64,000 nt of DNA from JBCCGI01 sp039029355 (GTDB lineage: Bacteria; Planctomycetota; UBA1135; GCA-002686595), in NCBI GenBank assembly GCA_039029355.1, contig JBCCGI010000009.1:96102-160101 (forward strand), given 5' to 3'. Each line of letters begins with the position of its first letter. The first letter of the stretch is position 1. A program made the position numbers and the translations under genes. Below the pieces are notes generated by a model. The model was given only the letters and a program-made list of their open reading frames with translations. It was not told the origin of the DNA and did not search any database. Shown piece by piece: positions 1 through 9,699 of this stretch.

Positions 1-2
1 AG

Positions 3-461
3 GAGATCCTGATCCTGCTCCACGCGCGTATCCCCACCGCTCCCACGGGTGAGCACACGGTCGTCGTAGCTCCCGTGCGCGGGAATCAACACGACATCGC
101 GACGCGCATCGTCTCACACCACTTCGAGCTCGCCGGCTGGCGCGCGCTCCGGGTCGGGGTCAACATCCCGGTCGAGGAGCTGATTCGGGCCGTGCGGGAC
201 CACCGCGCTGACGTCGTCGGGTTGTCGGTAACGACCGGCGCACACCTGCGCGCGACCGCGCAGTCGATTCGCGCGCTGCGCTCGGTGCCGGAAGTCGCGG
301 ACGTGCCGGTGCTGGTCGGAGGACCGCCCTTCGACGCGCTGCCCGAGCTCTGGAAGAAGGTCGGAGCCGACGGGTACGCCGGCCGAATCGCCGACGGCCC
401 GAAGCGCGCGGCGGAGCTCGTGCGAGGGCGTAGGAAGCGCTCGTCGGCCGCGGGCGAGTAG
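3..461 (+). CDS. B12-binding-domain protein, 5' end outside window
   Basis: The reading frame is open to the left edge, so only the C-terminal part (about 152 residues) is visible. The segment looks like a cobalamin-binding Rossmann domain. It has GNQHDIATRIV where the family has D-x-H-x-x-G (the His is kept, Asp is Asn and Gly is Ala), then VVGLSVTT for the S-x-L segment and VLVGGPPF for the distal GG motif. Such domains end light- or B12-responsive regulators and corrinoid proteins. Because the Asp and Gly are changed, B12 binding is likely but not certain. The N-terminal partner domain is not visible. An internal GTG at 75 could be miscalled as the start; the upstream frame clearly encodes the first beta strand (EILILLHARIP). 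Confidence 0.72.
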   Translation, partial: EILILLHARIPTAPTGEHTVVVAPVRGNQHDIATRIVSHHFELAGWRALRVGVNIPVEELIRAVRDHRADVVGLSVTTGAHLRATAQSIRALRSVPEVADVPVLVGGPPFDALPELWKKVGADGYAGRIADGPKRAAELVRGRRKRSSAAGE

Positions 462-463
462 TC

Positions 464-632
464 GCTAGTGCCCTGCGGCGGTAGTTCGTCCGCAATGTCG
501 GCTCGAATGGGCGTCTCTGGCAAGGCGCGCCGACGACGCGTATCCGCTGTGATACTCGGAGGAGGCGCAACGCGGCCGGAGGCGCCCAGGCGGGTTGAAA
601 TTGCGGACGAACTACCGCCGCAGGGCACTAGC
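464..632. repeat. 169-bp palindromic element with 33-bp perfect terminal inverted repeats
   Basis: Positions 464-496 are the exact reverse complement of 600-632. Pairing continues imperfectly inward to about 521 and 575, leaving a loop of roughly 55 nt. The element fills the gap between two convergent genes, starting 3 nt after the stop at 461 and ending 9 nt before the stop at 642. The outer tips read CTAG on both sides. It resembles a MITE-like or REP-like non-coding element, and as RNA it would fold into a long hairpin from either strand, so it may also end transcription of both genes. No transposase is nearby. Confidence 0.8.
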
Positions 633-641
633 CGCGACTCG

Positions 642-2012
642 TCACGAGGCGGCGCGCGACAGCTCCAGCTCGTCGCGCACCGTGCGCAGCAGACGATCGA
701 CGCGGAAGGGCTTCGACAGCAGCGGCGCGCCCGACGCCCGCGCGTCCTTGAGGATGCGGCGCTCGGCGTAGCCCGACACGAAGACGACACTCACCGCGGA
801 GTCGCGCTCGCGGAGATCGTCCATCAGGTCGGGGCCGCGACCTCCGGGCAGCACGACGTCGCACACCACCAGCTGCGGACGAACGCGCTCCGCGGCGCCC
901 AGCGCTTCGTCGACGTCCCCGGCGGCCACGACGCGATAGCCGGCGCTTCGGAGGGCCGAGCAGATGAGCTCGCGCACCTGCTCCTCGTCCTCCACGACCA
1001 GCACGCACTCGCCGGAGGACGCGTACGCCTTGGCGGGATCGTCGGCGTCGTCGCGCTCCGCAGCGGTCGCCGCCCCCGGCTTGTGAGCGGGTAGATACAG
1101 CTCGAGCGCGGTCCCCCCGTCGGGCGAGCTGCGCACGAAGACGCGGCCGCCGGTCCCTTCGACGATCTGCTGAACGACGAAGAGGCCAAGCCCGGTTCCG
1201 TCGCCCTCCTCCTTGGTGGAGTAGAAGGGCTCGAACGCGTTCGCCAGCACGTCATCCGACATGCCGAAGCCGGTGTCCCGCACGCTGAGCTTCACGTATT
1301 CGCCGGCGGGTAGCTTCAGCTCGACCGCGCGCTTCTCATCCAGCGTGCGCCCGCCCCCCACGATGACGATCTTGCCTCCACCGGGCATCGCGTCGCGCGC
1401 GTTGGATACGGCGTTGATCAGCACCTGCTCGAGCTGGAGCTCATCGGCGAACACGCTGGGGAGCGGCTCCTCGAAGGTAGCCTCGAGCTCGATATCGGCC
1501 GGGACGATCCTCCGCAGGAAGGACATCACCTCCTCTACGAGCAGGCGCAGATCGACCACACACGGATCGATGCCCTCGGGTCGGCCGAAGATCAGCAGCC
1601 GGCGCGTCAGCGCGGCACTCCGCTCGGCGGCCCATTGGATCTGCAGCATCGCGTGCTCGGTGCGCTCGTCGTTGAGCCCCCGATTCACGCTCTCGGCGTA
1701 CCCCAGAATCGCCGCGAGCAGGTTGTTGAAGTCGTGCACGACGCCGCCCGCATGCGCGCCCAACGCCTCGGCCTTTTGGGCCTGAATCAGCCGCCGTTGA
1801 CTCTCCTCGAGCTCAGTCCGAAGCGCCCGCAGCTCGTGCCGTCGCCGCCAATCGAATACGAGCAGCGCAAGGCAGCAGCCGGCAAGAAGCACCGCCAGGG
1901 CGCTCAAAACCCGCCTCCGAGATCCACCGTGCGAGCACGAGAATCGCCGCAGGTGTTGGGGTAGGAGTGCATGGAGTGAGGCGGGTCCCGGAGCCAATGG
2001 CCAGGACCTCAT
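642..2012 (-). CDS. Hybrid sensor histidine kinase with C-terminal receiver
   Basis: A two-component phosphorelay protein of about 456 residues from the ATG at 2012. One membrane helix lies near residues 35-53. It is followed by a short coiled linker, an H-box (VVHDFNNLLAAI, His about 93), and an HATPase region with an N-box (INAVSNARDAMPGG), a G1 box (DTGFGM) and a G2 box (GTGLGLFVV). A receiver domain follows, with the acidic pair in VVEDEE, the phospho-acceptor Asp about 385 in VCDVVLP and Lys about 434 in LSKPF. There is no periplasmic or PAS sensor, so the input is unclear. A TTG at 2165 would add 51 residues of unlikely composition and was rejected. No partner regulator is adjacent. Confidence 0.9.
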   Translation of the reverse strand: MRSWPLAPGPASLHALLPQHLRRFSCSHGGSRRRVLSALAVLLAGCCLALLVFDWRRRHELRALRTELEESQRRLIQAQKAEALGAHAGGVVHDFNNLLAAILGYAESVNRGLNDERTEHAMLQIQWAAERSAALTRRLLIFGRPEGIDPCVVDLRLLVEEVMSFLRRIVPADIELEATFEEPLPSVFADELQLEQVLINAVSNARDAMPGGGKIVIVGGGRTLDEKRAVELKLPAGEYVKLSVRDTGFGMSDDVLANAFEPFYSTKEEGDGTGLGLFVVQQIVEGTGGRVFVRSSPDGGTALELYLPAHKPGAATAAERDDADDPAKAYASSGECVLVVEDEEQVRELICSALRSAGYRVVAAGDVDEALGAAERVRPQLVVCDVVLPGGRGPDLMDDLRERDSAVSVVFVSGYAERRILKDARASGAPLLSKPFRVDRLLRTVRDELELSRAAS

Positions 2013-2197
2013 CGCGGACGAGAGCCTCGTTGACCAGGCGAGGACCGCGTCTTTCGACCCGCTTGGGTCGTTGCCGGCTTCGAAGCATAGCACCAAGTCG
2101 ATGCAAGAATACGCGCCTCTTCGCGCCGACGTTTTTCCGGGTTTCGTGAGCCACCCTCTCGGCAAACCTTCGGCATCGAATCCAAGTTGCCGCGTTT

Positions 2198-2217
2198 CCG
2201 GTTTTCCCCAAAACCGG
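2198..2217. terminator. Perfect 8-bp hairpin, possible terminator
   Basis: CCGGTTTT and AAAACCGG flank a CCCC loop. It lies 32 nt past the stop of the DUF1501 gene (2250) in the minus direction and upstream of the kinase start. No strong U tract follows, so intrinsic termination is only a possibility. The rest of 2013-2249 shows no gene and is noticeably less GC-rich than its surroundings. Confidence 0.4.
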
Positions 2218-2249
2218 GACGAGTCGACGCGAAAAACCTAGGGACGCTC

Positions 2250-3644
2250 CTAGAGGATCGACTCGACGACGTGTCCGTGAACGTCGGTCAGCCGGAAGCG
2301 GCGCCCTTGGTAACGAAACGTAAGCTGCTCGTGATCGATACCGAGCAAGTGCAGGATCGTCGCCTGCAGATCGTGCACGTGAACCGGGTCACTGACCACA
2401 TTGTAGCCATGATCGTCGGTCCTTCCGTGAACGTGACCGGCGCGCACACCGGCACCTGCAAGCCAAACCGTGAAGCAACGCGGATGGTGGTCGCGGCCGT
2501 AGTCGTCCGCCGTGAGCTTGCCCTGTGAGTAGCTCGTGCGTCCGAACTCACCGCCCCACACCACCAGCGTGTCGTCCAACAGGCCGCGCCGGCGTAGGTC
2601 GACAAGCAGCGCGGCGGTGGCTTGATCGGTCTCGCTGCACTGGGTGCGAATCGCGCGCGGCAGGCCGCCGTGCTGGTCCCAGCCCTTGTGGTAGAGCTGG
2701 ACGAAGCGCACTCCGCGCTCGACCAGGCGGCGCGCGAGCAGGCAGTTCGCCGCGTAGGTTCCCGGATCGCGCGCGTCCTCGCCGTAGAGCTCGAAGACCT
2801 CATCCGGCTCGCTGGAGACGTCCGCGGCCTCGGGCACCGACCGCTGCATGCGGTAGGCCATCTCGCACGCCGCCACCCGTGCTTCGATCTCGGGGTCACC
2901 TTCCCGGGCGAGCTGGTCGCGGTGCAGGCGGCCGAGAGCGTCGAGCACGCGGCCCCGGCTCTCGCGCGACACGCCCGCGGGGTCGGTCAGGTAGAGCACG
3001 GGATCGCTGCCGGCGCGGAGCTGCACACCCTGATGCTGCGAGGGCAGGAATCCGCTGCCCCAGAGCCGCGAGTAGAGCGGCTGGCCCCCCTTGTTCTTGC
3101 TGACGAGCACGCAGAAGGCGGGCAGGTCGGGGTTGCCCGTCCCCAGCCCGTAGCTCACCCACGCGCCCATGCTGGGCCGGCCGGCGAGCTGCGAGCCGGT
3201 CTGAAAGAACGTGATCGCGGGGTCGTGGTTGATCGCCTCGGTGTGCATCGAGCGGATGAAGCACAGCTCGTCCACGACGCGCGCGGTGTGCGGCAGCAGC
3301 TCCGACACCCAGCGCCCGCTCTCGCCGTGCCGCTCGAAGCGGAACTGCGCCCCCGCCAGCGGCAGCGACGCCTGGTGCGCCGACATGCCCGTCAGCCGCT
3401 GCCCGCCGCGCACCGAGTCGGGGAGCGGCTCGCCGTCGCGCTCGTTCAGCAGCGGCTTGTAGTCGAAGAGGTCGAGCTGCGAGGGCCCGCCGCTCTGGAA
3501 GAGGTAGATCACGCGACGCGCGCGCGGCGCGTCGAGAAGCCGCGCCCCGGGCGTCGCGCTCAGGGAGGCTCCGGCCAGCCCGGCGGCGGCGCCGGACAGG
3601 ACGGCGCGGCGCGTCGGACGAGGCGTCTCGCTTCGTCGGTTCAT
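2250..3644 (-). CDS. DUF1501 family protein, Tat-like signal
   Basis: About 464 residues. The start at 3644 overlaps the stop of the upstream PSD1 gene (ATGA). The N-terminus has paired arginines before a hydrophobic [17 protein letters not shown] segment, as in the twin-arginine-like leaders of this family. The body has the family hallmarks: [16 protein letters not shown] near the start, a WDQHGG segment, and [15 protein letters not shown] with [14 protein letters not shown] near the end. DUF1501 proteins are alkaline-phosphatase-fold sulfatase relatives, paired in planctomycetes with PSD1 proteins; their substrate is unknown. The longer frame reaching 4112 is antisense to nothing useful and merely runs into the PSD1 gene. 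Confidence 0.93.
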   Translation of the reverse strand: MNRRSETPRPTRRAVLSGAAAGLAGASLSATPGARLLDAPRARRVIYLFQSGGPSQLDLFDYKPLLNERDGEPLPDSVRGGQRLTGMSAHQASLPLAGAQFRFERHGESGRWVSELLPHTARVVDELCFIRSMHTEAINHDPAITFFQTGSQLAGRPSMGAWVSYGLGTGNPDLPAFCVLVSKNKGGQPLYSRLWGSGFLPSQHQGVQLRAGSDPVLYLTDPAGVSRESRGRVLDALGRLHRDQLAREGDPEIEARVAACEMAYRMQRSVPEAADVSSEPDEVFELYGEDARDPGTYAANCLLARRLVERGVRFVQLYHKGWDQHGGLPRAIRTQCSETDQATAALLVDLRRRGLLDDTLVVWGGEFGRTSYSQGKLTADDYGRDHHPRCFTVWLAGAGVRAGHVHGRTDDHGYNVVSDPVHVHDLQATILHLLGIDHEQLTFRYQGRRFRLTDVHGHVVESIL

Positions 3645-6600
3645 CGCTTGGTCACCACCGCATCGTAGGAGAGCAACGCACCGGCGACGACGGTCAGCGC
3701 CGCGAGCTCGGCGGCGTCGGCGTCCGCGTCGACGTCGACGTCCACCGACGCCGATCCGATCTCGAGCAGCGCACGCGCCGCCTGGGGGTCCGCGCGGTAG
3801 GCGTCGCGCTCCGCGGCGAGGAGCGCAAGCAGCACGTCGAGCTCCTCGGCGCGCGGCGAGCGCGTCGCGAGCAGGCGGAAGGCGCGCGTGATCCGCGCCT
3901 CGTCCTCCCCCGCGGCCTCGACCAGCACGCGCTCGGCCAGCCGGCGCGCGGCCTCGACGCGCTGCGGGTCGTTCCACAGCACCAGCACCTGCAGCGGCGT
4001 GTTGGTCTCCTCTCGCCGGGCCACGCAGACCTCGCGCTTGCCCGCGTCGAAGATCATCATCGACGGGGGCGGCGACGTGCGCTTCCAGAAGGTGTAGAGG
4101 CTGCGGCGCCACAGGCCCTCCCCCTCGTCCGGGCGGTACTCCGCACCCGACTTCTCCTTCCAGAGGCCCGCGGGCTGGTACGGCTTCACGCTCGGCCCGC
4201 CGACGCGCTCGACCAGCAGGCCGCTCGCGGCGAGCGCCAGGTCGCGCAGCTCCTCGCCGGTCAGCCGCCGGCTCGGCGCGCGCGCGTAGAGGTGGTTCTC
4301 GGGGTCGCGCTCGCGCAGCGCTGCAGCCGCACGCGAGGACTGGCGATAGGTCGCCGACAGCACCAGGCGGCGCATCAACGCCTTGAGGTCATAGCCCCCG
4401 TCGACGAGCTGGCCGGCGAGGTAGTCGAGCAGCTCGGGATGCGTCGGCAGCGTGCCCTGGCTGCCGAAGTTCTCCGAGGTGGCGACCAGCCCCGCGCCGA
4501 AGGCCAGCTGCCACAGCCGGTTCGCCGCGACGCGGGCGAAGAGCGGGTTGTCGGCGGCGGTGAGCCAGTCCACGAGCCCGAGCCGGTCGCGCGGCGCGTC
4601 CGCCGCGAGGGCGCCGAGCGCCTCGGGGACGTGCGGCTCGACCGCCTCTCCGCGCGCCCCGTAGTCGCCGCGGGCGAGCACGTACGTCGTCCGCGGAGCG
4701 TCCAGCTCCTCCATCGTCATGATCGACGGGACGCCGTCGAAGCGCTCGCCGCGCTGGCGCCGCAGCTCGCGTAGCTCCTCGCGCCGGCGCCACCAATTCG
4801 AGTCGGTCGCGATCTCCGGCGCCCGCGTCGGATCGGCGCCGGCGAAGAGCAGCGCGACCTCGTCCGCCGCCAGCGCGCGCTCGAAGACGGCGAGCTCGTC
4901 GACGCGACCGCCGGCAAAGCCCACGTCGCGGAAGCGCTGCGCGAGGGTGAGGACCAGCCCCCCGCCGCTGACCACGTCGCGCCGCAGGCCGTCGCGCACG
5001 ACCTCGGTCGCCGCGGCCCGGCCGTCGACGTAGAGCCGCACACCGTCCGCGCGCGACGAGCCGTCGTAGGTGATCGCGACGTGCGTCCACGTGCCCGCGG
5101 GCAGCGGATCCGACGCGACGACGCGCAGCGCATCGCCCGGCCAGAAGTGGATCAGCGAGAAGCTCGGGCGCCCGTGCTCGAGCAGCAGTTGATAGCCGCA
5201 GCTGCCCGCGTCGGTCCAGGCGCGCGAGCGATGCAGCACCACCGCGCGCTCCGGAGCGGGCTCCTCGGCCGCGCGCCCAGGCGGTCGGATCCAGAGCGAG
5301 AAGGTGAAGGGATCCCAGCGCCGCAGCTCGCCCACGCCGGGGAAGGTGGCGTTGTCCTCGCCGGAGAACTCGAGCGCCAGCCCGCGCCGCCCCTCGGCGC
5401 TGCGCGGTGCGTCGCGAACGCGTCCGGCGTGCGCCGGATCGGCGGCGTTCGGCAACCGTCCGTCCGCGTCGGGCGGCGCGTCGAACGAGAAGCTGCCGAC
5501 ACACCCCGCCAGCGGCGTCGCCGGCCGCTCGGCCCGCGCCAGCTCGGCCTCGACGCGCGCGATCTCGGCGTCGAGGCGCGCGAGCTCGGCGTCGTCCTCG
5601 GCCGTCGTGAGCGCGAGCGCCGGCGTCGGCGTCGCGCTCGTGAAGTGCGGGTACAGCCCGGACTCGTCGACGTTGTCGAAGAACGCCGACAGGCCGTAGT
5701 ACTCGCGCTGCGACAGCGGGTCGAACTTGTGGTCGTGGCAACGGGCACACTCGAGCGTGAGCCCCAGGAAGGCCATCCCGAAGGTGTGGACGCGGTCGGA
5801 GACGTACTCGACGCGGAACTCCTCCTCGACGCTGCCGCCCTCGTTCGTCTGGCGGTGCAGGCGGTTGAAGGTCGTCGCGAGACGCTGAGCGCGCGTCGGC
5901 GCATCGAGCAGGTCGCCCGCGAGCTGCCACGTGACGAAGCGGTCGTAGGGCAGATTCTCGTTGAACGCGTCGATGACCCAGTCGCGCCACGGCCACACGG
6001 CGCGCGCGGCGTCGTTCTGGTAGCCATAGGTGTCGGCATAGCGCGCGAGCTCGAGCCAGTCGGCGGCCATCCGCTCGCCGTAGGCCGGAGATGCCAGCAG
6101 CCGATCGGCAGCGCGGCCGAAGGCGCCTTCCTCGCGGTCGGCGAGGAAGGCCTCGACGTCGTCCAGCGCCGGCGGGAGGCCGGTGAGATCGAACGAGGCC
6201 CGCCGCAGCCAAGTCGCGCGGTCGGCGGCCGGCGCCGGCGCGAGGCCCTCACGCTCGAGGCGCGCCAGCACGAAGCGATCGAGCTCGTCGCGCGGCCACG
6301 CCGCGTCGCGAACCGCGGGCGGGGCCGGTCGGCGCGGCGGCTCGAACGACCAGTGGCCTGCGTAGGGCGCGCCCTCGGCGACCCAGCGCCGCAGCAGCTC
6401 GGCCTCGCTCGCGGTCAGCGCGAGGTGCGACCCGGCCGGCGGCATGCGCAGGTCGTCGTCGTCCGTCAGGATGCGGTAGACCAGCTCGCTCTCGTCCGGA
6501 TCGCCCGGGACGACGGCCGCATAGCCGCCGAGGTCGGCGACGGCCTCGTCGCGCAGATCGAGCCGGAAGCCGCCCTCGCGCGAGCCGGCGTCGGGACCGT

Positions 6601-6727
6601 GGCAGGGGAAGCAGCGGTCCGAGAGGATCGGCCGGACCTCGCGCACGAAGTCGACGGCGGTCTCTTCGCCGATGGCGGCGACGAGCGTGCCCAGGGCGAG
6701 GGGCGACCCCAGTGCGAGGAGCATCAT
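3641..6727 (-). CDS. PSD1 / DUF1549-DUF1553 protein with cytochrome-c and LamG domains
   Basis: About 1,028 residues from the ATG at 6727. A signal-like hydrophobic start is followed by a planctomycete cytochrome-C domain with a single haem motif CFPCH (Cys39, Cys42, His43) in a segment reading [17 protein letters not shown]. Next come a DUF1549 region containing the motif [20 protein letters not shown], a LamG/concanavalin-like insertion (with [10 protein letters not shown]) and a C-terminal DUF1553 region. It is the first gene of a two-gene operon with DUF1501, the standard planctomycete pairing. Location is likely extracytoplasmic and function unknown, perhaps polymer degradation. An adjacent ATG at 6724 is an equal start candidate; the longer frame to 6832 adds a low-quality extension. 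Confidence 0.92.
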   Translation of the reverse strand: MMLLALGSPLALGTLVAAIGEETAVDFVREVRPILSDRCFPCHGPDAGSREGGFRLDLRDEAVADLGGYAAVVPGDPDESELVYRILTDDDDLRMPPAGSHLALTASEAELLRRWVAEGAPYAGHWSFEPPRRPAPPAVRDAAWPRDELDRFVLARLEREGLAPAPAADRATWLRRASFDLTGLPPALDDVEAFLADREEGAFGRAADRLLASPAYGERMAADWLELARYADTYGYQNDAARAVWPWRDWVIDAFNENLPYDRFVTWQLAGDLLDAPTRAQRLATTFNRLHRQTNEGGSVEEEFRVEYVSDRVHTFGMAFLGLTLECARCHDHKFDPLSQREYYGLSAFFDNVDESGLYPHFTSATPTPALALTTAEDDAELARLDAEIARVEAELARAERPATPLAGCVGSFSFDAPPDADGRLPNAADPAHAGRVRDAPRSAEGRRGLALEFSGEDNATFPGVGELRRWDPFTFSLWIRPPGRAAEEPAPERAVVLHRSRAWTDAGSCGYQLLLEHGRPSFSLIHFWPGDALRVVASDPLPAGTWTHVAITYDGSSRADGVRLYVDGRAAATEVVRDGLRRDVVSGGGLVLTLAQRFRDVGFAGGRVDELAVFERALAADEVALLFAGADPTRAPEIATDSNWWRRREELRELRRQRGERFDGVPSIMTMEELDAPRTTYVLARGDYGARGEAVEPHVPEALGALAADAPRDRLGLVDWLTAADNPLFARVAANRLWQLAFGAGLVATSENFGSQGTLPTHPELLDYLAGQLVDGGYDLKALMRRLVLSATYRQSSRAAAALRERDPENHLYARAPSRRLTGEELRDLALAASGLLVERVGGPSVKPYQPAGLWKEKSGAEYRPDEGEGLWRRSLYTFWKRTSPPPSMMIFDAGKREVCVARREETNTPLQVLVLWNDPQRVEAARRLAERVLVEAAGEDEARITRAFRLLATRSPRAEELDVLLALLAAERDAYRADPQAARALLEIGSASVDVDVDADADAAELAALTVVAGALLSYDAVVTKR

Positions 6728-7002
6728 CGGGGAAGAGGATCGGCGCTCTCGCCGGGATGCGCAACCACAAGACCGATCCCACGGTCCGCCCCTCGGGCGC
6801 GGAGGAGGGAACGAGTTCGCGCCTCGGGTCAAGCGGCGCGGTCGCGGAGGCCGATGGTCTCTCTACCGCCGCCCCGGCGGCAACCAGAGGACGAGCGGTT
6901 CTCCGCCGGCCCAAGCCGCGGCCTTGCGCCACGCACCGGGCCGCGGGAGGGGCCGCCGAGCGGGGGACTGACTAGCCAGCTCCCCAGCGGGCGCCCTATC
7001 GC

Positions 7003-7045
7003 GCCCGCGCCTGGCGCGGGCTTCCCTTGGAGGGGCCCGCGCCCC
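7003..7045. repeat. Two tandem GC-rich hairpins
   Basis: The first stem pairs 7003-7010 with 7014-7021 perfectly. The second pairs 7032-7036 with 7041-7045. They lie between the exonuclease 3' end and the PSD1 operon and could slow polymerase from either side. No U tract is attached. Confidence 0.5.
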
Positions 7046-7172
7046 TTCTCCCCGCGCGACCGCATACCCGAAATGGTCTGGGCGCAGATCGTCGGGACAC
7101 AAAAGCCCACGCGGCCCAAACAAAAAGGAAGCGCGGAGCGTCCCCCCCCAGGGCCGCCCCGCGCAAGCATGG

Positions 7173-7192
7173 CTTCCGACTCGACTCGGAAG
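7173..7192 (-). terminator. Hairpin downstream of exonuclease gene, possible terminator
   Basis: A perfect 7-bp stem (7173-7179 with 7186-7192) and 6-nt loop lie 61 nt past the exonuclease stop. A T-rich run on the minus strand follows only about 45 nt later, so this is not a canonical intrinsic terminator. Confidence 0.35.
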
Positions 7193-7253
7193 GTGCTCTT
7201 ATCCAAGCACGACGAGCGCCGCGCCCAACGGGTTCCCCGATGTGATGCAATCG

Positions 7254-8132
7254 TTACCTGCGGAGCCTCACTCGGCCGCCGATGCCGGCCAGTCCGAGGG
7301 CTCCAAAAACGCGCTCAACCGCCGCCGAATCGGCGCCCTCAAAGGCCAGCAGGGCCAGGTCCGCGGCCGCGGGGGCATCGAGGGCGAGGCGCGCTAGACG
7401 CCGCGAGAGGAAGGCCCGCTCGCGCTCGGCCGCGAGCTTCGCCGGAAGCGTCCGCGCGCCGCGGAAGCCCAGCTCGGGGATGCGGTCGAGGCCGTCGTAG
7501 ACCTCGTCGAGGGTCTCGAACGCGCCGAGCAGCGTCGCCGCGGTCTTGGGCCCGACGCCGGCGACGCCCGGAATGTTGTCGACCGAGTCGCCCGCGAGCC
7601 CTTGGAACTCGGGAATCTGGGCGGGACGGACCCCGAACTTGGCCTGGATCTCGGCCGGGCCGTAGCGGTCGCCCTTGGCGAAGTCGAAGAGCGTGGTCTC
7701 GGCGTCGACGAGCTGCCCCAGGTCCTTGTCGCTGCTGACCACGACCACGCTGTGCCCGTCGGCTCGGAGCTGGGCGTGCAGCGTCGCGATCAGGTCGTCG
7801 GCCTCGTAGCGCTGGTCGACGAAGACCTCCATCCCCATGGCGCGGGCGACGTCGCGACTGGCCTCCTGCTGACGCTCCAGGTCCTCGGGAGGCAGCTCGC
7901 GCTGGGCCTTGTAGTCGGGGTAGATGTCGTTGCGGAAGCTCGTCGTGAGGCTCTGGTCGAAGGCCACGCCGATATGCGTGGGCTCCTCCTCGCGTACGAG
8001 GCGGTTCAGGAAGCCGACGAAGCCGTAGACCGCGTTGACCGGCCAGCCGTCCGGCGTGGTCATCGTGTCGGGCACCGAGAACCAGGCTCGGAAGAAGTAC
8101 GGGCTGGCGTCGATGAGGTGGACGGTTGCCAT
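7254..8132 (-). CDS. 5'-3' exonuclease, Pol I N-terminal-domain type
   Basis: A stand-alone FEN-like nuclease of 292 residues. It carries the family features in order: HLIDASPYFFRAW, AVYGFVGFL, the metal-ligand segment VAFDQS, FRNDIYPDYKAQR, YEADDLIATL, VVSSDKDLGQLV, and a helix-hairpin-helix in DNIPGVAGVGPKTA. These proteins trim 5' flaps and RNA primers in replication and repair. The gene starts 10 nt after the FG-GAP lipoprotein gene and appears to be last in a five-gene minus-strand operon, an odd setting for a replication enzyme. No Shine-Dalgarno sequence is obvious, suggesting translational coupling. Length and motifs are those of an intact enzyme. Confidence 0.92.
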   Translation of the reverse strand: MATVHLIDASPYFFRAWFSVPDTMTTPDGWPVNAVYGFVGFLNRLVREEEPTHIGVAFDQSLTTSFRNDIYPDYKAQRELPPEDLERQQEASRDVARAMGMEVFVDQRYEADDLIATLHAQLRADGHSVVVVSSDKDLGQLVDAETTLFDFAKGDRYGPAEIQAKFGVRPAQIPEFQGLAGDSVDNIPGVAGVGPKTAATLLGAFETLDEVYDGLDRIPELGFRGARTLPAKLAAERERAFLSRRLARLALDAPAAADLALLAFEGADSAAVERVFGALGLAGIGGRVRLRR

Positions 8133-8142
8133 GGTCGCGGGC

Positions 8143-9699
8143 TCAGCGCGGCGTCGCGAAGTCGCGGAACAGGCAGACCTTGCCGGCGTCGGTTCGCGGC
8201 GCGGGCTCGTCCCAGCGGAAGGCGGCGAAGACCAGCTCGGTGCCTCCCGACCCGTCGAGGTCGCCCAGGTAGGCCGCGACGGCGCCGGCCGAGTCGGCGT
8301 TGCGCTCGCCGAGGACCTGGCCGAGCGCGGCTCCGTCCGAGCGCAGGAGCCGCACGCGTCCCGCCTGGGGGACGCGGCGCGAGCCGTCGACTTCGGGGCA
8401 CGGCGCCGCCGGTGCTTCGCCGGGAACCAGCGTGTAGCCGAAGGAGCCTACCGCCCACTCGTCGCCGCCCTCGCCGTCGATCTGGCCGTAGCCGACCACC
8501 GTCCAGCCGCACATCTCGATCGGCCCCTCGCCGCGCACCTCGGCGATCGGAAGGCGTCCCTCCGAGGTCAGGTCGAACGCGAGCGCACGGCCGGTGCGGG
8601 GCGCGCCCTCGCGGCTGAAGCCCGGCGAGCCGACCAGCAGCTCGCGCACGCCGTCCCCGTCGAGGTCGGCCGCGCCGAGGGAGAAGCCGAAGAGCTCGCC
8701 CTCGGCGGAGCCCTCGAAGCGGCGCTCGTCGAGTTCCTCGCCCGCGACCACGCGTACGTAGCCCGGGCCGTGGAACTCCAGGCTCTTCTCGGGCGCGAGC
8801 CCGATCGACGCGTCGAGCGTCATCTGCGCCGCGCCGACCGCAAAGGCATCCGCGCCCACCGCGGCGCACGCGAAGCCGAAGCCGTCGAGCGGAGCGCCGC
8901 CCTCGCCGCGCCACAGCGTCGGCGCCTTGGGGTCGGCCACGCTGCGCGCCATGCCGCCGAGCAGAGGCGCGGCCTGGGCCAGCTTGCCGCCCGATAGCAG
9001 ATAGGCGCGCCCGGCGAAGTCCACCAGCGCGAGGCTGCCGGGCGCGCCGAGCAGCACCTCCGGCCGCCCGTCGCCGTCGAGGTCGCCGACGCCGGCGAGC
9101 CCGTGGCCCAGGCGCTGGCCGTCGGCCTCGCCCTCGATCACCAGGCTCGCGCGGGCGGCCGAGGCCTTGTGCGGGCGCTCGGCGTCGACGAGCTCGGTGT
9201 CCCGATCGGCGCTGAGGAAGACGTACACCCGCCCGCGCTGGGTCCACCGCCCGTCGACGCGCGGCCCGCGGATGTCCCCCACCGCGAAGTCGTCGCGCCC
9301 GTCGCCGTCGAGGTCACCCAGCCACGCCACGCTGCGGCCGAAGCGGTCGCCGGACTCGCCCTCGATGCGGAGCTGCACCTGGTTCTTCAGCTTCAGCCTC
9401 GGCTCGCTCCAGCTCCACGGGCTCTGCACGAGCGTCGCGCTCCCCACCGCGTTGTCGTTCGGTGTGGGCACGTCGAGCTTTTGGTAGGAGCCCATCAAGA
9501 GGTCGTTGACCCCGTCCCCGTTCCAGTCGGCCGTGCCGCCGGGCCCCAGCGAGCCGAGCGCGAAGCCGATGTGGTCGTTCAGCGCGAACCCGGTGACGGT
9601 CAGGTCCGCCTCGCAGGCGTAGGCCGTGCCGTCGGAGGCGGGCGCGGGCTCGTCCTGGCCACCGCAGGCCAAAAGGAGAAAGAGGATCGGGCTGCGCAT
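8143..9699 (-). CDS. FG-GAP/VCBS repeat lipoprotein
   Basis: About 518 residues. The start at 9699 shares one base with the MBOAT stop (TGATG). The N-terminus is a lipoprotein signal, MRSPILFLLLACGG, with the lipobox Cys at residue 12. The mature part is a seven-bladed-propeller-like series of FG-GAP repeats, each with a Ca-binding D-x-D-G-D core, for example DWNGDGVNDLLMG, DLDGDGRDDFAVG, DLDGDGRPEVLLG and DLDGDGVRELLVG. It is probably anchored on a membrane facing the periplasm. The partner genes are the MBOAT and SGNH-like genes, so it may act with an O-acylation machine or bind its product; that link is inference from the operon only. Confidence 0.85.
   Translation of the reverse strand: MRSPILFLLLACGGQDEPAPASDGTAYACEADLTVTGFALNDHIGFALGSLGPGGTADWNGDGVNDLLMGSYQKLDVPTPNDNAVGSATLVQSPWSWSEPRLKLKNQVQLRIEGESGDRFGRSVAWLGDLDGDGRDDFAVGDIRGPRVDGRWTQRGRVYVFLSADRDTELVDAERPHKASAARASLVIEGEADGQRLGHGLAGVGDLDGDGRPEVLLGAPGSLALVDFAGRAYLLSGGKLAQAAPLLGGMARSVADPKAPTLWRGEGGAPLDGFGFACAAVGADAFAVGAAQMTLDASIGLAPEKSLEFHGPGYVRVVAGEELDERRFEGSAEGELFGFSLGAADLDGDGVRELLVGSPGFSREGAPRTGRALAFDLTSEGRLPIAEVRGEGPIEMCGWTVVGYGQIDGEGGDEWAVGSFGYTLVPGEAPAAPCPEVDGSRRVPQAGRVRLLRSDGAALGQVLGERNADSAGAVAAYLGDLDGSGGTELVFAAFRWDEPAPRTDAGKVCLFRDFATPR

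Larger units (their letters stand above)
6728..7253. other. Gene-free 526-bp intergenic region with strong hairpins
   Basis: No credible gene lies here. It must hold the promoter of the PSD1 operon (minus strand) and the 3' end signals of the exonuclease gene. Visible structures are a 7-bp stem CTTCCGA/TCGGAAG at 7173-7192, an 8-bp stem GCCCGCGC/GCGCGGGC with a 3-nt loop at 7003-7021, and a 5-bp GGGGC/GCCCC stem at 7032-7045. A T-rich tract on the minus strand near 7117-7127 follows the first hairpin at a distance. No sigma-70 box pair could be picked confidently. Confidence 0.5.

Noticed and set aside
468..1094. Plus-strand ORF of 208 residues overlapping the histidine kinase
   Set aside because: It begins inside the inverted-repeat element and otherwise is antisense to the kinase; composition is that of a high-GC shadow frame.
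7081..7130. Small RNA or short gene in the gap near 7.1 kb
   Set aside because: The AT-rich patch has no convincing promoter, conserved fold or coding bias.
5081..7738. Plus-strand ORF of 885 residues
   Set aside because: Antisense to the PSD1 gene and then the exonuclease gene, Arg/Ala-rich, no domain.
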